NCBI GenBank assembly: GCA_014706295.1
Contig: JACSVZ010000004.1
Location: 91,850,547-91,914,546, forward strand
DNA: 64,000 nucleotides
Direction of reading: 5' to 3'
Source: Lycocorax pyrrhopterus obiensis
Lineage: Eukaryota > Chordata > Aves > Passeriformes > Paradisaeidae
Part shown: piece after piece, positions 14,311-29,200 of the stretch
Layout: each line of letters opens with the position of its first letter
Position numbering within the stretch: the first letter of the stretch is position 1
The notes under the pieces: model-generated
The model's database searches: none
Told to the model about the DNA's origin: nothing
What the model saw: only the letters and a program-made list of their open reading frames with translations
Program-made: the position numbers and the translations under genes

Positions 14311-17300
14311 GAGGCAGAGACCACTGGCATGGAGGCTGTGGATCTCTCATCGGTGCTTGGACTTGCTTCAGTTGCTAAACTAGCATTATTGAAAGACTGA
14401 TGGAAGATGCTAACCTCATGTTAGGACTTGAGCCCTTAAGGGACAGCTGGGCAAGGTTTACTGCTGTTTTTCAGATTCCCAGTTAGTCACTCATTGATGT
14501 GAGTGCACTGCAGACTTTAGGCATGTTTGTGGGTTTATTGGGTTTTCTTTGAATGGTAATGAAATAATGCTTCCCTCAGACTGTATACAAAACTTGGTAA
14601 TTAAATTGAATAAAGTAATTCTGTGCAATTCAGTGAAAACCCACTACTGAAGTTCACAAATACTCAGCCCATTTTTATAAGCTATTAATTTAGAAAATAT
14701 CATAAAATATAGCACATAGAAGTTGAAATAATTTTCCTAAACAAGTAGAAACATCTGGTTTTTGCGCCCTGTCTTTCCTGTTTTTTGGTTTTTGTTTTTA
14801 AATTGGTGATCCTCTGTCTAGGTTTCTTAGAAGGTTTATAACTGCTATGTCCTTATTATGATGATTAACAGAATGGGGAACAAATTTGTAATAATACATC
14901 TTTGGTTCATCCTTTGATGATACCATCTATTTTAAAGCCTCGAAAATTCATTATATTAAGGTACTCCTCATGTCAGTGACATTTACCTTCTATATCTGCA
15001 GGTTTATCAACTCCTTCACCAATATGTATTAAGAAATTAATTGCATATTTTATGTGTATTTTTCTTTCAAAAGATAAGCTAAATCTTTTTCTCATTTTCT
15101 AATGTCATTTGGGAGAAAATTGCAGAGAGCACTAAAATTCAAAATCATTCAGTACCATATAGAAAAATCCATCAGCCTTTTCTGTCACACCTAGCATTCC
15201 AAACAGCAGGGACTGAAAGAATTCCAACCAGTAACTATTAAACTGGCTCCTCAGTGTCCTAGAAGCTAAGGAAAAAAAGAAAAAGAAAAAGGAGGAAAAA
15301 AATAAGGAAAAAAAAATAGAAAATCTGAAAAGGAGCAAAGGAACACCTTTTGTGTTAGTAATCCAGGAATCAAATCATAGGCCATCTCTTCCAATTAATA
15401 TTGAAAGGTTTCAAAGGCCATTGGCTTCTTCTAGTCTTGGTTTAGTTACATTAATATCTTCACCGAGAGACACAAAGATAGATTGATAAAAATAGCTGGC
15501 AGCTTATTTAATTTTGCTCCAGAGAAATAACAGTCTGAAGTAAACACTGACCTAAATGTTAATTGACTGATTTTCCTGAATTTTTAAGAAAGCAAAACTT
15601 GGAGCACAGATGATGGAGTTAATGAGAGTGTAATTCAAGCTATATGGTCCTTTTATTTCTTTTCAGCCTTACACAATTTCAGGTGAGACACAGCTTTTCA
15701 TTTAGCATGTCACAATATTGTCAGATGTCACACCCAGGCTATCACTGTAATTTCGATGATGGAGATGGAGATGAAATAAACATAGAAATCAATGCTTTAG
15801 AAGGCATGATCTACTCAGAGATCTTTTTAGTTCTACTGATATCACCTTGTCATTCACAATTTTGTAGGGAAAAATTAGAGATAGTCATGGGATTATCTGA
15901 GGGAGGCAAGAGAAGTCTCGTAAAGGGTATATCATATATATTGTATGGCTGAGGCAGGAGTGTTACCTTAAGATTTGGTTGAAAGCTCCTTTAGTGCTGC
16001 ATACAATAGCAATGCATGATACTGTGGTGTACAATTCCATTATACTGCTAATGTAAAGTGATATTGCTGTGAAATTTAAAAAGAGTTTGAGATCAAAAGG
16101 AGATGCTCCCTTCAGCTAAAGTTTGAAATGTCATGAGTAGTGTAAATAGCTCTGAGATGCAGGTATGTATTCAAAGCTCACAGTAAGTCCATAAGTGCTG
16201 GTGTAGCACACGTATTTGACATCAATAATGATTGCCTGAATAGTGAGCTCAAATGAAGTAATTAAACAGGAGGAGCATTGATTTTGTTTAAAGATTAGGC
16301 CAAATACTTTGAGTAAGATTCCTGTCTTTTGATGCCCCCCCTAGAGATGAATATTTCAGAGGAAATTACCCAAACCTCTTTTGTAGAGAGGGGAGAGATA
16401 TAAGCACTTATAGATTAGAATGAATCTGATTTTTCAAACAAGATTAATTGTGCCCTACCCACACATTTCCAAACTGACTGCAGACAACTGACTTAGGGGA
16501 TAAGATAAAACCTGCCTTAAGTGTTATGGGCATCTTATAAGTGCACCAGACATCTGGACACTTCTAGATCAACAATGGAAAAAATTGTTCAGGCTTATAG
16601 AGACATCAGTGTAAGATATGACTTCAAGCATTTTCTAGTAAGCATAAGGTGAAACGTGAACAAACAGTGTACTAAAGGGTGGACAGAAAAGCTCTGAAGG
16701 TGCAGAGTACAACTGAGGATGCTGGAGCTCATTTCACGGTTTTGCAAATGCACAGTTAAGATAGAATCTGGCTTGATACAAGACAGGCTTAAAAGTATGA
16801 TCTCACCAGCCTTAGGATTTAGAGAAAGTAGAAATTTGATGAACTAAATTGCAGGGAAAAGTAAAATATTTTCTTCTGCTAAACCACAAGAAATTCGTGT
16901 TACCCAAGGCAAATTTCTAGTATGTAGCAGAGGTTTGTATCTCAGCTAATTGTCTGGATGTCCTTTACTGTCAATACTTAAAAAGTGGAACTTCTGTGGT
17001 AATATTAATTTCATCCTCAAGCAGACTTGTAAAACAGACCATTTGCTGCCATGGAAGACAGCTGTAATCTGATTTTGTCAGATGTCTATTCTTAACCTAT
17101 GAAGTGAATAGCAGTCAGAGGTAATGCAAGAAAAATACATCAATATAAAAAGTCCCTTTAATTTGTTCATTTTGTTTAAGGTCTCTATTCTTATAGGTGC
17201 GATATAATTAAATACATATATAAGAAAGTGTTTCTCTGTTCTGTGGAAACATTATTGCTAAGACTGCGAAATTGAACTCCCCTTGCTAATTCTGTGAAAT

Positions 17301-17859
17301 TCCTTACAACCTTGAAGTCACTACTTAAGATGTAAGCTTGGATCTCATCTTCACAAATGAAAAATTCATGGAATTGCATACATGTGAAAGGACTTTTCCC
17401 CATTATTTCTCATTGTTATAGCTATCAGTTTGTTCATAGGACACAATGTTAAATTTCATATAAAGACAGTGTTGTAGTAAAGACTAAAATTCAAAAACTT
17501 CCTTACAGTAGGAGATAAACCAAATTCCAACATTACCACAAGTTTCTGCTGACTCAATACAGATCTGAATTCCATTTTCTCTACCACAGCTCTCCATTAT
17601 TTAGTACTGTTTCCTCTCTCTTTGGTAATTATTATTCAGGAAGAGTCATTTGCTTCTTGACGATTTTGTGGTGTAAGGTAAGTAGACAAACAGGTAAAAC
17701 TTAGAGAATATGGAACAGATGAATTGAGATGTAATATTAAACCTTTAATATTAGTGCTTTGAATAACATTAAATTCTTTGGAGGCAGCATTCATTTCTTC
17801 ACTACAAGAATAGGTCTCTGAGTGATCTTTAATGAGGAATAGGTGTGAGTCTCATAGAG
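14311..17859. other. Unique AT-rich non-coding sequence
   Basis: Apart from the A-rich purine tract listed separately, nothing recognisable. An open frame of 102 codons at 15644-15952 on the plus strand contains an acidic run (DDGDGDE) but no domain that I know, and I treat it as chance. Confidence 0.55.
15268..15333 (+). repeat. Purine (A/G) low-complexity tract
   Basis: An almost pure A/G stretch with words such as GAAAAAAAGAAAAAG and GGAGGAAAAA. On the minus strand it creates an artificial phenylalanine-rich frame. Confidence 0.8.
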
Positions 17860-18115
17860 AAGTGCCCCAGTCAGGTATTCATATATACTGAGAAGATTGC
17901 CTCTGATTCTTCTTTTCTGCAGGCTGAACAGTCCCAACTTTCTCAGCTTTTCTTCATATGAAAGATGTTTCTGTCCCTTTGTCATCTTTGGGGCCCTTTG
18001 CTGGACTCGCTCCCGCATGTCCTTTTCTCTCATGGAGTGGGAATCCCAGAGCTGGGCTCAGCTTGCAAGCTGTCTCTTACCACTGCTGTGCAGATGGGAA
18101 GGATAGCTTGCTTTG
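17860..18115 (-). mobile_element. CR1 LINE fragment, internal 3' region
   Basis: The plus strand reads as the reverse complement of CR1. It contains TTTTCTGCAGGCTGAACAG, then a CAACTTTCTCAGC segment, GTCATCTTTGGGGCCC and GCTGGACTCGCTCC, in the same order as the CR1 copy at 36.4 kb. The 3' terminal octamers are missing at the low-coordinate end, so the copy is truncated or eroded there. It is more diverged than the 36.4-kb copy. Confidence 0.88.
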
Positions 18116-21100
18116 ATTTGCTAAAATCGCTCTTGTGAGGAGGTGACGGAAGGTGGCAGAAACTCTCTCTTTTGTAGGAGGAGTACAAGAAAGCAACTCA
18201 AAGCTATTTGGTCAGGAAAGTGAAACAACGTGAATAAACATCCCTTAAGATATATCCTCCATGATGTCACATATTTGTGATGGGCACTGCAGTAAAGGGA
18301 ACCTCTGTCACTTTAAATAGTGTAGGTAGAAATTACATATCCTCACAGTGACTGAGCAAACAGGATTATTTTCACATGGCATTTAGCATTCTTGGCAGAT
18401 TCCTAGCTGTTGCTCCCCTCTAGCTATGACTGCACACCTGCAGATTTGAGATCTTAATTTCATAGAGTGATGAACAGAAGAAGTTCTGGAGTCTTTTATC
18501 CAAATGTACCAGTTTGTTTATAGTGGTCTAGTGCAGGAAAAACATTTCTATTTCTTTTCAATTGTATTGCAGGTTATGATTTTTCTTCCAGCTGACTTTA
18601 TTCCATAGCACACGTTTCACCTGCACCTTCTTAGACAAACCCTGAGAGCTGATGTGCTTGTGATGAGTGAGTGGCCTCTAAAGTTCCCCAAAATGAATCC
18701 ATTAATTTTTCTCTGAGTTTTAATCCACTAATTATTTGCTTATTTAATTCCATGTTATTTCTTGTATGTACAAATTGTAATTGCATTATTGAATTACACC
18801 ATTTTTCTTTAAGATAAATTAGCTACAGTATTCTAGCTCTCTTCAAAGCACTGCAGATATTTTTGTATTAAAAAGATGTTATTTACTATGCTATATCTTA
18901 ACTCTAACTTTTGAACAAGAGGTTGAAATACTCCTCTGTTCCACTAGCATGTAAAATCTTCATACAGCTTGCATATTTTACTCATTTTCTATTTATATAC
19001 AGTATTTATTTTGAGCTCAGAATTAGAATATACATGTACCTGTTTACATATACGTGTAAATATATAAACATATATAACCACAGTATGTCAGAATTCAGTT
19101 AAAATATATTCTTCTTTCCCTAATACAGTTTTTCTTTCAAAGTTTGCCACTGTAAAACTGTAGTGCATCTGATTCCTGCAAAAATCAGTAGAACTCAGGT
19201 AAGTATAAAACTGCTTAGCTGAGCAAACAGCCAAAATAAGAGGGGAAATGATGATCATCACTGATTTTTAAAGGTCTTATAGAATCAGAACAATTATTTT
19301 TATGATGAATAGATTTATGCATCAGTTTCTTTGTCTGCCTTAAACACACATGAAGTTTGGAATGAAGTCCTATTCTTTTGACTCAATTTTTTTTTCTATA
19401 GTATATTATTTTCTAACTGAAGCATAAGCAGTGTTTTAATATAGATGCTACGCCAAAAAAAAAGAGATAATAACATTTATGTATAACACAGCAAATTAGA
19501 ACAACCTCTGAAAATTATGATTAATGTGAGTGAATTTAGAACAAAGACCAGTGTCACTGTATACGGTATTTCAAAATTACCAGAAATACACGGCTGTAAG
19601 AGAAATGGCAGTGTATCAGTAAATTCAGCATGTCTCAATGAGCAAGTCTGATAATAGCTAGTTTTTATGTAAAGGTGCTGTGAATGGCATCTAAGCCTAG
19701 CTTCCTTCTAGTTACGAGAAGCAAGTATTTTTGACAAGTACTTTCAGGTGGAAAAAATAGTGGAGAAGCACAAGCTTATGATGACTGTTGACGAGTTTAG
19801 TCTAATGATAAGAGAGAAGGACAAAATAAAATGATACAGAAGATAGGAGGGTGCGTAGCACAATCACAATAAATTCAGCATAGCCTTACGTACAATTTGT
19901 AGGAATAATAAGAAATACCATGATTGGAAGTATAAAAAAAGAAATAAAGCAATTCACCATCTGCTGAACACTGTAGTATTGCAGTGATCTGCAGCCCTTC
20001 CTGCAGACTGAGACACAAACACAGGACACCAAATTCCAGTGTGTATGAATGTGTTTGCAGACTAATATAACTGAATTCTCTTTGCTTTGACTATACGCAA
20101 GAACTTGTCAGTTTTAAAATCACAAACAAGGGATTATCCCGCAATAAATCATGGTATAGGTTTGCTAAAGAAAAATCCTTACAGATCTTACAGACTGAAT
20201 TCTAAAACACAATAGTCTATCTTAAAAAGAAGAGCATTTAAGTCTTTTCCCTTTGTTTTGTGTCCCTAGATAAATTAAAACAACTGAACCAAATATTTCT
20301 TTTATCTTTTTCACTTTAGCTTGTGTCTTAAAAGAAAAATGCCTGCCTAGCTACTCATTTGCAGAGACAGTTTCAGTGTAGTGCCCTGTAATTAATGGGT
20401 TCAAAACTCATCAGAGACGTAAAAGACTTTAATGATATGTTAAAGAGCAAGTAGAATGAAAGAAAGGTACAATAATCATCCTTAGATGGGTTTATACTCG
20501 TTTCAAGAGAGAATTTTAATAGATGGATTAGCTTAATTGATAAAGATGTGATCCTTTTTGCACTTTTTGGGTCTAATTTAAGGAGGTGAATCTTGGAAAC
20601 ATAACTGTTAATCAACTCTGTTAGGCATTTATGAATGATCTTTCTTGTCTGTCTCTAAGGACTGCATTTAGAAAGTGAGTTTCTGCTCCTTATTTAAAGC
20701 ATTGTAGCAGCATGTTAACTGAAGCACTCTAATCGCTCATGCTTGAGGGTTTGTGACACTAAATGACAAATGGGAACCATGCAAAGCAATGAAGCAAAGA
20801 TGAGAGTATCTGCCAAATTTGTGACAACATGTCATTATGCACACACCACTCTTGCTTATAGATCCTGAAATTATTTCAGTAACATCTGGCAGTGAAGTGG
20901 ACTAGATCTATCAATTTATTCTATTGGAGAAATTTGCTAAATTCAGTGGCATGCATAGTGATTAAGATTTATTTTCAGCATTTTAAAAAAATCTATTTTC
21001 TCTTAGTAATTCTGGCTATGGTTCACTAATTTATATTGTTTTCTTAGTTCTTTGCTGCTATGCTGACACTTAGGGCCAGAGTTTCCTCCCCATTCAAGTG

Positions 21101-24100
21101 GAATACCACTTAGTCTTGTGAGTAGCTTGGTAGTTTGCATTTGAGCTATTTGCTAGTAAATCTTTATTATTCAGCACATGGAGTTATTTATTTTTTGGCA
21201 GATTTGCACGTACGTTGTGTGTTACCTACTGTGATAACTTGCAAGACTAAGTGCAAGTCTGTCTGACCCTAAAAAAATGGTTCCAAAATTCTACTAATGA
21301 ATGGACTTATTGGTGACAATCTTAAACACAAAAAATTTCCATTCTCTAAACAAGCAGGTTTTTCAAAGCATTATAGGGAACAGTAGTTTGGCAGAAGACT
21401 ATGTTTGCTAAAATTATGCTAACACAATAACTCAGTTTTGGGTATCTCATATTTTATATATTATCAGGGAAAGCATAAAGGAGAGATTGTTCAGTTTTTT
21501 CATTCCTGAAAAAAAACAATTCATCAACTGCTTGATTTTAATATCTGAAGAGACAATCAAGTGACAAAATACCACAAATAAGAAGTCCAACTAGTTCTGG
21601 CCCAAGGAATCCGTCTTTCATACCTCAAGCTTGATATTACCTTAGAGACACTCTTCAGCCTGTCCACACTGCAATCCGTCTCTACTCCATTCTGTCACTT
21701 CAGTAATTATCACTGCATACAAATGTAATAATGCAGGAGAAGAGGCCTTTTCTCCAAGGAATTTTTATAAGGACACCATAAGTCACATATGGAAATTACA
21801 AGGGTTTTTTTAGACTAAGCTGGATGCAAGGGTGATTGCCACCTCAGTGTAGTGTGCTCAGCTGTGTCTTTTGTCTATATCACATGGTAAAGAAATGCAG
21901 TAAAATGCTTCTCCCTTCTTCCTCTAGTTAATTAGTGTCTGCATAGGAAAATGAGATAGTATTCATACAGAAAATGGCAATTTTCCATACAAATTCCCCT
22001 GATATGGACATATACAGAAAGGTCAAGACTGAACACCTCATTTTCTCCATTTTGTTTTCTAAAAATATGTGTTATAGGGATGTTATAGGCAGGGTTGTAA
22101 CTAGAGTTCATAAAATCGTGTTTTTATCTATTAGGTGGTATTTGCCAGCCCTTTCTGTGAAAAGGCCAATCACAGCATCCATTCATCCTTAGAGAAGCAA
22201 ATATTGTGTCAGTGATCTGAGCTAAAGAGCAAAAAATAGTTCAAATGAAGCTTCTTTATATGAGTACTTGCCCCTTTCTGTCTTTGTTTTCCTGGTAGTG
22301 ACCCACCTCTCTAATGTAAACAGCTTAGTGCTATCTCACCGTACACTTTTGATGTCTGCCTTTGTGTCTCAGAGTTTTGTGGTTTTCTAAGACATCAGGA
22401 AGGCTGCAGCACGGGGTGAACACGGCAGGGTACCTGCACAGCAAGAAGCAACTTAAATAAGGCTGTGTTGTCTTACTGTTCCCTTGGACTCACACAACTC
22501 ATGGCAGAAGACAGCCTTGCTCTGCAGAAACAGCAGCTATTAGCGCATGCAAATGTCAGGGAGATGTTTCTGCTTCTGAAACCAGCTGTGCCACAGCTCT
22601 GTTTGTGTCCACACAGCTGCCCAAAAGGCAGACTGGTTGGCGTGGTCCCTTGCTCAGTCTTGCCAAGAGATGGCTCCAGCTCGAGCCAAAGTGAAACTCC
22701 AGGTCCTACTGAGTGTTTAACAGCCCTGAGGACTCAGCAGTAGCTCTTGGGCCAGTGTCTTGCCCCTGTTTAATTTGCTTTTAAGGACATGGTAATTTTG
22801 TCCTGTTATGAGTGAACACATCTAAATAGTCACAGAGCACTAATAATCTGAATAAGTGAGCATTTTTCAGTCTTGATTTTTTGGGGGTCTTTTCATCTGC
22901 TTCAAAATGGGCTATAAATGTTTTGCACGTGCAATTCCATCAATATATGTAAGGCCTAGGAGTTCAGTATACTCACATCTCACAATAAATTCAGGAAAAT
23001 CATCCAACCGGGATTCTTGCTTTTTCTGAAGCATAGTGCCATTGGTGCAAGGCTCTAAAATTCTGTACCTGAAGAACAGATAAACCTAGGCTGGATTATA
23101 GGCAATAGCTCCTTACAAGATATTTGTGCTTACAAAAATGAAAACCGTCTTTCCTGTAAAAATTCAGGTTCTCTTCCAGATGGTGACAGGTTTGTGATAC
23201 CGTGGAATTTCATAATAATCTCCTTATGCTGCCTGGGTAATATAGCTATTACCCTGATTTGACATGTGTCAAAATATCCCTATAGTCTCTGTCATGCTGC
23301 TTAATACACCTCAGATGACAAGCTGCCTTAGGTCTTCAGCAGTGTGAGTGGAGAATATTAAGTGAGCATAATGTCAGCTCCTAGTTCTATAAAGGTTAAA
23401 TTATGACATTTTTAATAGGCTGGTGATACATCATCACAGTTAAAATCTATTGCCGCTTAAACTTGTTTAATAATAATGGTAACAACTATAACTTGTAGGT
23501 ACATAAGGTTTTGAGAATATAAAACTTTTTAAAATGTTGTACAATCAATAATTTTAGAAGCCACATTTCCCCCAGATCAGAATTTGACCATTCACTAGGG
23601 TTTAGCTTTTTAATTGCAACATTAGCACCAAACTCACTATTTTAGGAAGAAAAATACCAATATTAACTGCAAATAAGTTATAGCATATTTTAATATAAGA
23701 AAAGGTCAAGTATAGGAATTTTCAAAGCGTGTCAAGTTTGAGGTAAAAGCCTTAAAATCTGTCGTCATTGCAGACTTGGAATCCACAATCATAAATGAAA
23801 GCACAACATATCTGACTGGTGTCAGCAATCCCCAAAAAGATTTGCCTTCTGTAGTGAGAGACATTTTCATGCAAATCCAATTCACGAAAATGTCAATTTC
23901 CAGAAATGCAGCAAAACCCCCAGTGTTTTGATAAATTGAAACAAGACCTTGGTTGTTGGGGTTTTTTCCTCATAAAATTTTTGTGAAACTTGTTTTGGGG
24001 ATTGCTGCGAACCAGAATAAACAGCACTTCTATCAGTAAAATCATCTTGTCCTATATATACAAAGTTATCTTTAGATATCTCCTCCTTGTAGGCTTCAGA

Positions 24101-25937
24101 AGTGATTTATCTTTCCAGAACCCATTGAATATGATAGATTGGGACCGTGGTATTATGGTCTAACAGCTGGACTCTCTGCATGAAACAATTACTGCCAGTG
24201 AGGAAAGATGTGAGCAATTGGGTACAAGCCTAATGGAGACAGAAGGGAACATTTTCAACCCAGAGGTAATAATAAAGGGCTATGATTTAATTATTTCTAA
24301 ACTGAGTAAAGCTAATAAATCTTCTAGATCTAAACTAGACTTGATTAAAAATGAACTACTGAGAAAAAAAATATTTGAATGTTGAGGTTTTGATTCAAAG
24401 TTTTTCCAGAGAGAAGACACTTCATATTAAAATGAATGCCAAAAGTATTTAGAGTTCTTTTTCATTATCCTTCAAATGAATGATATTTTTTCCTGTTAAG
24501 AAGTGGACTTTTTTGTTCTCTTCTGGTACAAAGAGCAAAATCTGTTTTGAAATTCTATCCTATCATTTACCCCAGTAAAAATGTATGGTCAAAATAACGA
24601 AAGACTCAGAGATTCTCAATGTAGTATTTTAATCATTATGTCAGAATTTTGCATGCACATCCTTATGACCTCACAGTCTTGTGAATGGATTTGTACAGCT
24701 AATCCCATAAAAAAGCTACCACTTTTTTGATACTAGAAAAAAAACAACAAACAAATCAGGAATTTAAACAATAAAGTCCAGGGCCTTATTCCCTATTCAG
24801 GTTGTTTTTTAATAAGATATATTGTATGAGTTATACAAGATAATATTCCAATTAAAATATTTCAAGATAATGATAACAACAATAACAACAAAGACAAGAA
24901 TTCAGTCCTCCACATTTTTAATACTTAAAAATTCATGTAGTAATAGCATCAGAAAGGTTCTTGTATTGACAACAGACTAGAAAAGTTTGAGACAAAAAAT
25001 AAAGCTATTTGAAAGAATTGTCCTTTATAGTTTCTTTGATGCATAAAACTGATTTGCTGCAAATTTTTTTGATGCAAAAATCAGTTTGTCTTGTGAGATG
25101 GAAGGTACAGAAGCTATTGTATGTTATTGATGTTTGGTGATAAAAATAAAAAAGTTAAAAACCTAGAAAAATTTGAAAGATAGTTTTATAATAACTTTAT
25201 GATACAACTATTAATATTAAAATGAAAGTGACCCTTGGATTTGCAACTGGCATGCAAAATGACTTTTGCTTCTTGGATGAGCAGTGGGTCTTAGAAAATA
25301 TTTCGCATCTCTTCAAGCATAAGACAACAGCACCAGCAAAAAGTACTTTCAGGTTCTGCAACACTGATCTATTCAGCAATGCATTTTTCTAGAAAAAAAC
25401 CTTTGTATTTTATTCTAAGGCAGATGAAACTATCAATTAGTCCAAGCAAATATTACTAAAAAAAGATTTAACAAAAGTAAAATAAGAATAAAAACTTTTA
25501 AAGGTATACATTTCTGTACAGATGTAATAAAAAACAAGCAAAAGAAGGAGAGAGAGAAAAAAACCCAATTTGATCTTTGGGGGCTTTTTGTTGTTCTTCT
25601 CAAAAGCAGGAGTCCTGAATTCAGCTCTCTCTTCTGTGTGCTTGAATTTCAGTCTAGATCGCCTTCCTTCCAGGAGCCACTCCAAGTCTTTGATATTGAA
25701 TTCTTCTATCTGTTAGGAGTCTTTTTACCTATCGATTTTTTAACCCTCTAAAAGCCAGCTAAATTGTTTTCACTTTATTAAATTAACTTATTAATTTATT
25801 TATTAACTGTGAGCAGGCCAGGCCTTTGGATCACACTGAGTGGGAGAGCACGCCAGTTTTGGACCCTCACTAGAGAGATGCACAAACCGGCAAGAGGCCA
25901 GTAGGGGATGGCTGGGGGACTAACACATAGGTTCCAC
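18116..25937. other. Unique AT-rich non-coding sequence
   Basis: No gene or transposon recognised. A TA-rich patch with alternating TATACATGTA/TATACGTGTA words lies at about 19025-19080. A simple-repeat-free stretch at about 20690-20830 has the look of a conserved non-coding element (inference only). The 92-codon frame at 22465-22743 lies in a slightly GC-richer pocket and has no known domain. Confidence 0.55.
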
Positions 25938-26200
25938 GAGGAGAGCCTGGGCATGCTGGGTCTTTCCTTCAGAAGAGAACACTAAGAGTGGATCTGTCTC
26001 CCATGTTTCATTACTTAGTGGACAGGGATACAGCAGGTGGAGCCAGGCTCTTCCCAGAGGTGCAGGGTGAAAGGACAAAGTGCTGCTCACAAGTTGCAGC
26101 AAGAGAAATTGCAGCTGGGTACAAGGAGGAATCCACTGTGAAAGTGGCAGTCCTGGAAGAAGTTGTCCAGAGAGACTGTGGTGTATCCATCCCTAAAATC
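25938..26200 (+). mobile_element. CR1 LINE fragment, lacking the 3' end
   Basis: Plus-strand CR1 landmarks appear in the normal order: AGAGCCTGGGCATGCTGGGT, GAGCCAGGCTCTTCCCAGAG, GTGAAAGGACAAAG, CACAAGTTGCAGCAAG and GTTGTCCAGAGAGACTGTGG. The match fades after about 26200, before the final ATTCTATG octamers. The open frames here on both strands derive from the repeat and are not genes. Confidence 0.88.
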
Positions 26201-29200
26201 TCAGAAATTAGTTTATGCGACTTGCTCAGTAGCACATGCTCCTAAATTTTTCTCTCTGATGCAAAGGGATGAGGTCTTCTGAGACAGAAAAAAAATCAGT
26301 ATGTGGAAGGAATGGAAGACCTTTGTACCTGTCACTTTTTCCTGTCTCATGTACCTCTGTTCAGTAGTCCATTCATGGTTTTATTTAGTTCAGTACAAGC
26401 AACAGGCATTCACAGAGCCAGTAAAGCCCAGTATCTTCCTGCCAAAACTTCAAACTGTATAGTACCAGATTAAGTGTTTCTAATGAATTTTAAAAGATGT
26501 TGAAAAGAAGAAACTGAAAACAAGTAAATGTTAATATGCAAAAAAATTTATTAAAATACACACAGCATAGAACCCCAGTTCAGCTACTAAAGATTTCTGG
26601 CTCTTTCTGTGCATGTGATAACTATTCAGCAGTCAGGAAAAGTGGGGATGAAATGTTGAGTAACATTTTGTAGATGTCTAGTACGGTAGTTTATTTGTCA
26701 TATTGCTGATAGTAATCCTGGAGATACAGTTTACTCAGCAATTAATTATGTATCACATCTTTACAAATAAATGTTTTTGACTGTGATTTATTTTTAAGTA
26801 TGTGAACTGAGTAGCTCTTCTTTGTGAAAGATACTAGACAATTTCTGGATATCTTCATATACTGACCCACCTTTATGGACAGAGCTAGACAAGTTAGAAC
26901 ATTTAAGTGCACCAGTGTGACTTTGATTTTTCCTGCAAAAATATGATTTTTCTTTTGTGAGATACACAGACTAAACAAACAGAAGTAGGTCAGCTAATGC
27001 ACACTAGTAAAATAGGAAACTTCAGGTATTTTTCATTGAGATCAAGAGCTCAGTCATGTATCAAAAAACTAGGTTAAGACTAAGTGAGAAAGTGTCCTTA
27101 ATGCTGAGAAACTATAGTCTTCTTGCTCAGACTGAAGAAAAAAAAATGGATGCTATGCTAATTTTTGAGATTAAATCTCCAAAAATACTCAAAAATTTAC
27201 CGTTATAAGGATCCAATAAAAAATACCATAAAGAGCTAGATGACACAACATCCATCCTCCATCACCATCATTACAGAATCCAGTACCGTAAGAAAAAAGA
27301 TTGATAAAAGGTCAACCAACCTTATTGTTGTCCATATTCAAGTTTCTAAATAAAAACGAGTGCAGAACACTTTTTTATGGATCATTGAAGAACTGAAAAT
27401 CAAGATAATCACTGTGAAGAACTTTCACTTCATTTTAATTTCAGAAAAATTCCATTCACTAAATATGGTAGAAAGTATTTTCATTGACATAGAATAACCA
27501 TATAAAATTGTGTAAATTAGCTGAGAATTTGTTCAGTGATTCATAAAATGGGAACAAACTTTCTGTGACATTTTTCTCTTAGAAGAATGAAAATATTTCT
27601 GAAATTCTTATAAAATATATTTCATATTATTAGATTTCAGAGGAAGAAAACTGATAATTGAATTTTTCTGAAGTTAAAAAAAAATATCCTTTCAATAATA
27701 TTTGTTAAAATAAAATGTGCCAAAACAGTGAAGGGAAAACACATTCCATTAAAAAATGAAACAAACAACCTGAAGAAAGCTTATGGTTTTCATAACAAAC
27801 CCCCACCTCCCTAACATACAGTTTAAAAAAAAAATTGGAAAAAATGCAATTTGTTCTAATTTTTTATTTGACTCTAATTGGGACAAAAGAAAGTTATCTA
27901 CTGAAAAATTAATTTAAAAGATGCCAAAACTGATATTACTTTCTCTTATATTCTTCATACTGAAATGTTACATTTTGATGTTCTCTTCTCTGAGCTTTAC
28001 CTGACCATGTAGGCTCAGCAATACAGCCATATCACTAATTTTGACATGTTTTTCAATTCTGTCCAGTATGACTTTTCTTGACCAGTACTGAAACATAATG
28101 ATAAATAGGATCACGCAGAACCTTTCTATTCTTTTATTTTGTGACAGAAGCAATAGGTATTACAACTCAGCTACTTTCTCTGATAAGTTATCGTTGTGTA
28201 AAAAAACCCAAACATCCTAACAAACCATAATTGTATTAAAATTAAACTGTGAATCAATAATAATCTTATACTTGTCTAATGCTGAGGAATTAAGTACTTA
28301 TTTATCTATTCAAAAGATATGTAGAGAATTGAAAAACAATAGAAAAGAGCTAACAATAAATACTAAGCTAATAAACTATAAAAATGACTAAAATTTGCCC
28401 CATTCATAGGGTATATGATTATGTGATGCAAATTGTTCTTGTTTGTTTTTAAAAGAAAAATTCCAAACAGTTAACAGTGAAGTGGTCATGTTTTATTTAG
28501 ATGGAATACCTCTACTTTTTTTATTAATATATCTGACAAAACCAGGACACACTCACCATGTTTGGTACCGTATCAAGCTAACACTTACAGTTAGTTCTTT
28601 CTGTTCATTAGTAGCATACATTATTTGAAATGAGTTGAAATGTTTATGTACTCAGTCACTGCCCAAAAGGGGGACTGTGCTATACTGCATTGCTCTGCGA
28701 AGTGTGGAACTGGTAGGCAATATTTCATTGGGGTTTTTTCTGCCAGAAAACTATGTTTGCAAGACTGATGTACTTTGTACTAATCTTTTAAGGCCTCAGA
28801 AGCAGGACTTGTCAGACTCATTGTCTATGTTCTCCTTGTCCTGAATTTTACTTTACTTTGTTTATCAGTTGGAGCAGTTTTATAATGAAATTTGTTATTT
28901 CTTAATTTTTTTCCTTTTGCATAGTTTTTTTAAGTAATTTTAAATTTAATACTAGTAAGAAGTAGTTGTTTTTTTTTTTGTGTGTAGAATGAATCAGTGT
29001 GACGATGCAGAAAAGAGGATAGGGATGGGATGAGAGGAAGATGTTGGGAACTGGCATACAGGCACAAGATACCATGTGGGGTAGGCATAGCATGGCGTCC
29101 TAACAGTTGGGCACAGGAGGATCCTGCGCCCCTAAGCCAGTGAACAGCTCATCAGTGGTCAGCTGCAGAATTGTCATCTTAGGGAGATGAGCAAAACCAC

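Noticed and set aside
25988..26245. Overlapping 85- and 74-codon frames on both strands
   Set aside because: Both are CR1-derived sequence.
27160..27187. Inverted repeat around GAGATT/AATCTC with flanking T5/A5
   Set aside because: Short arms with a bulge in very AT-rich DNA; expected by chance.
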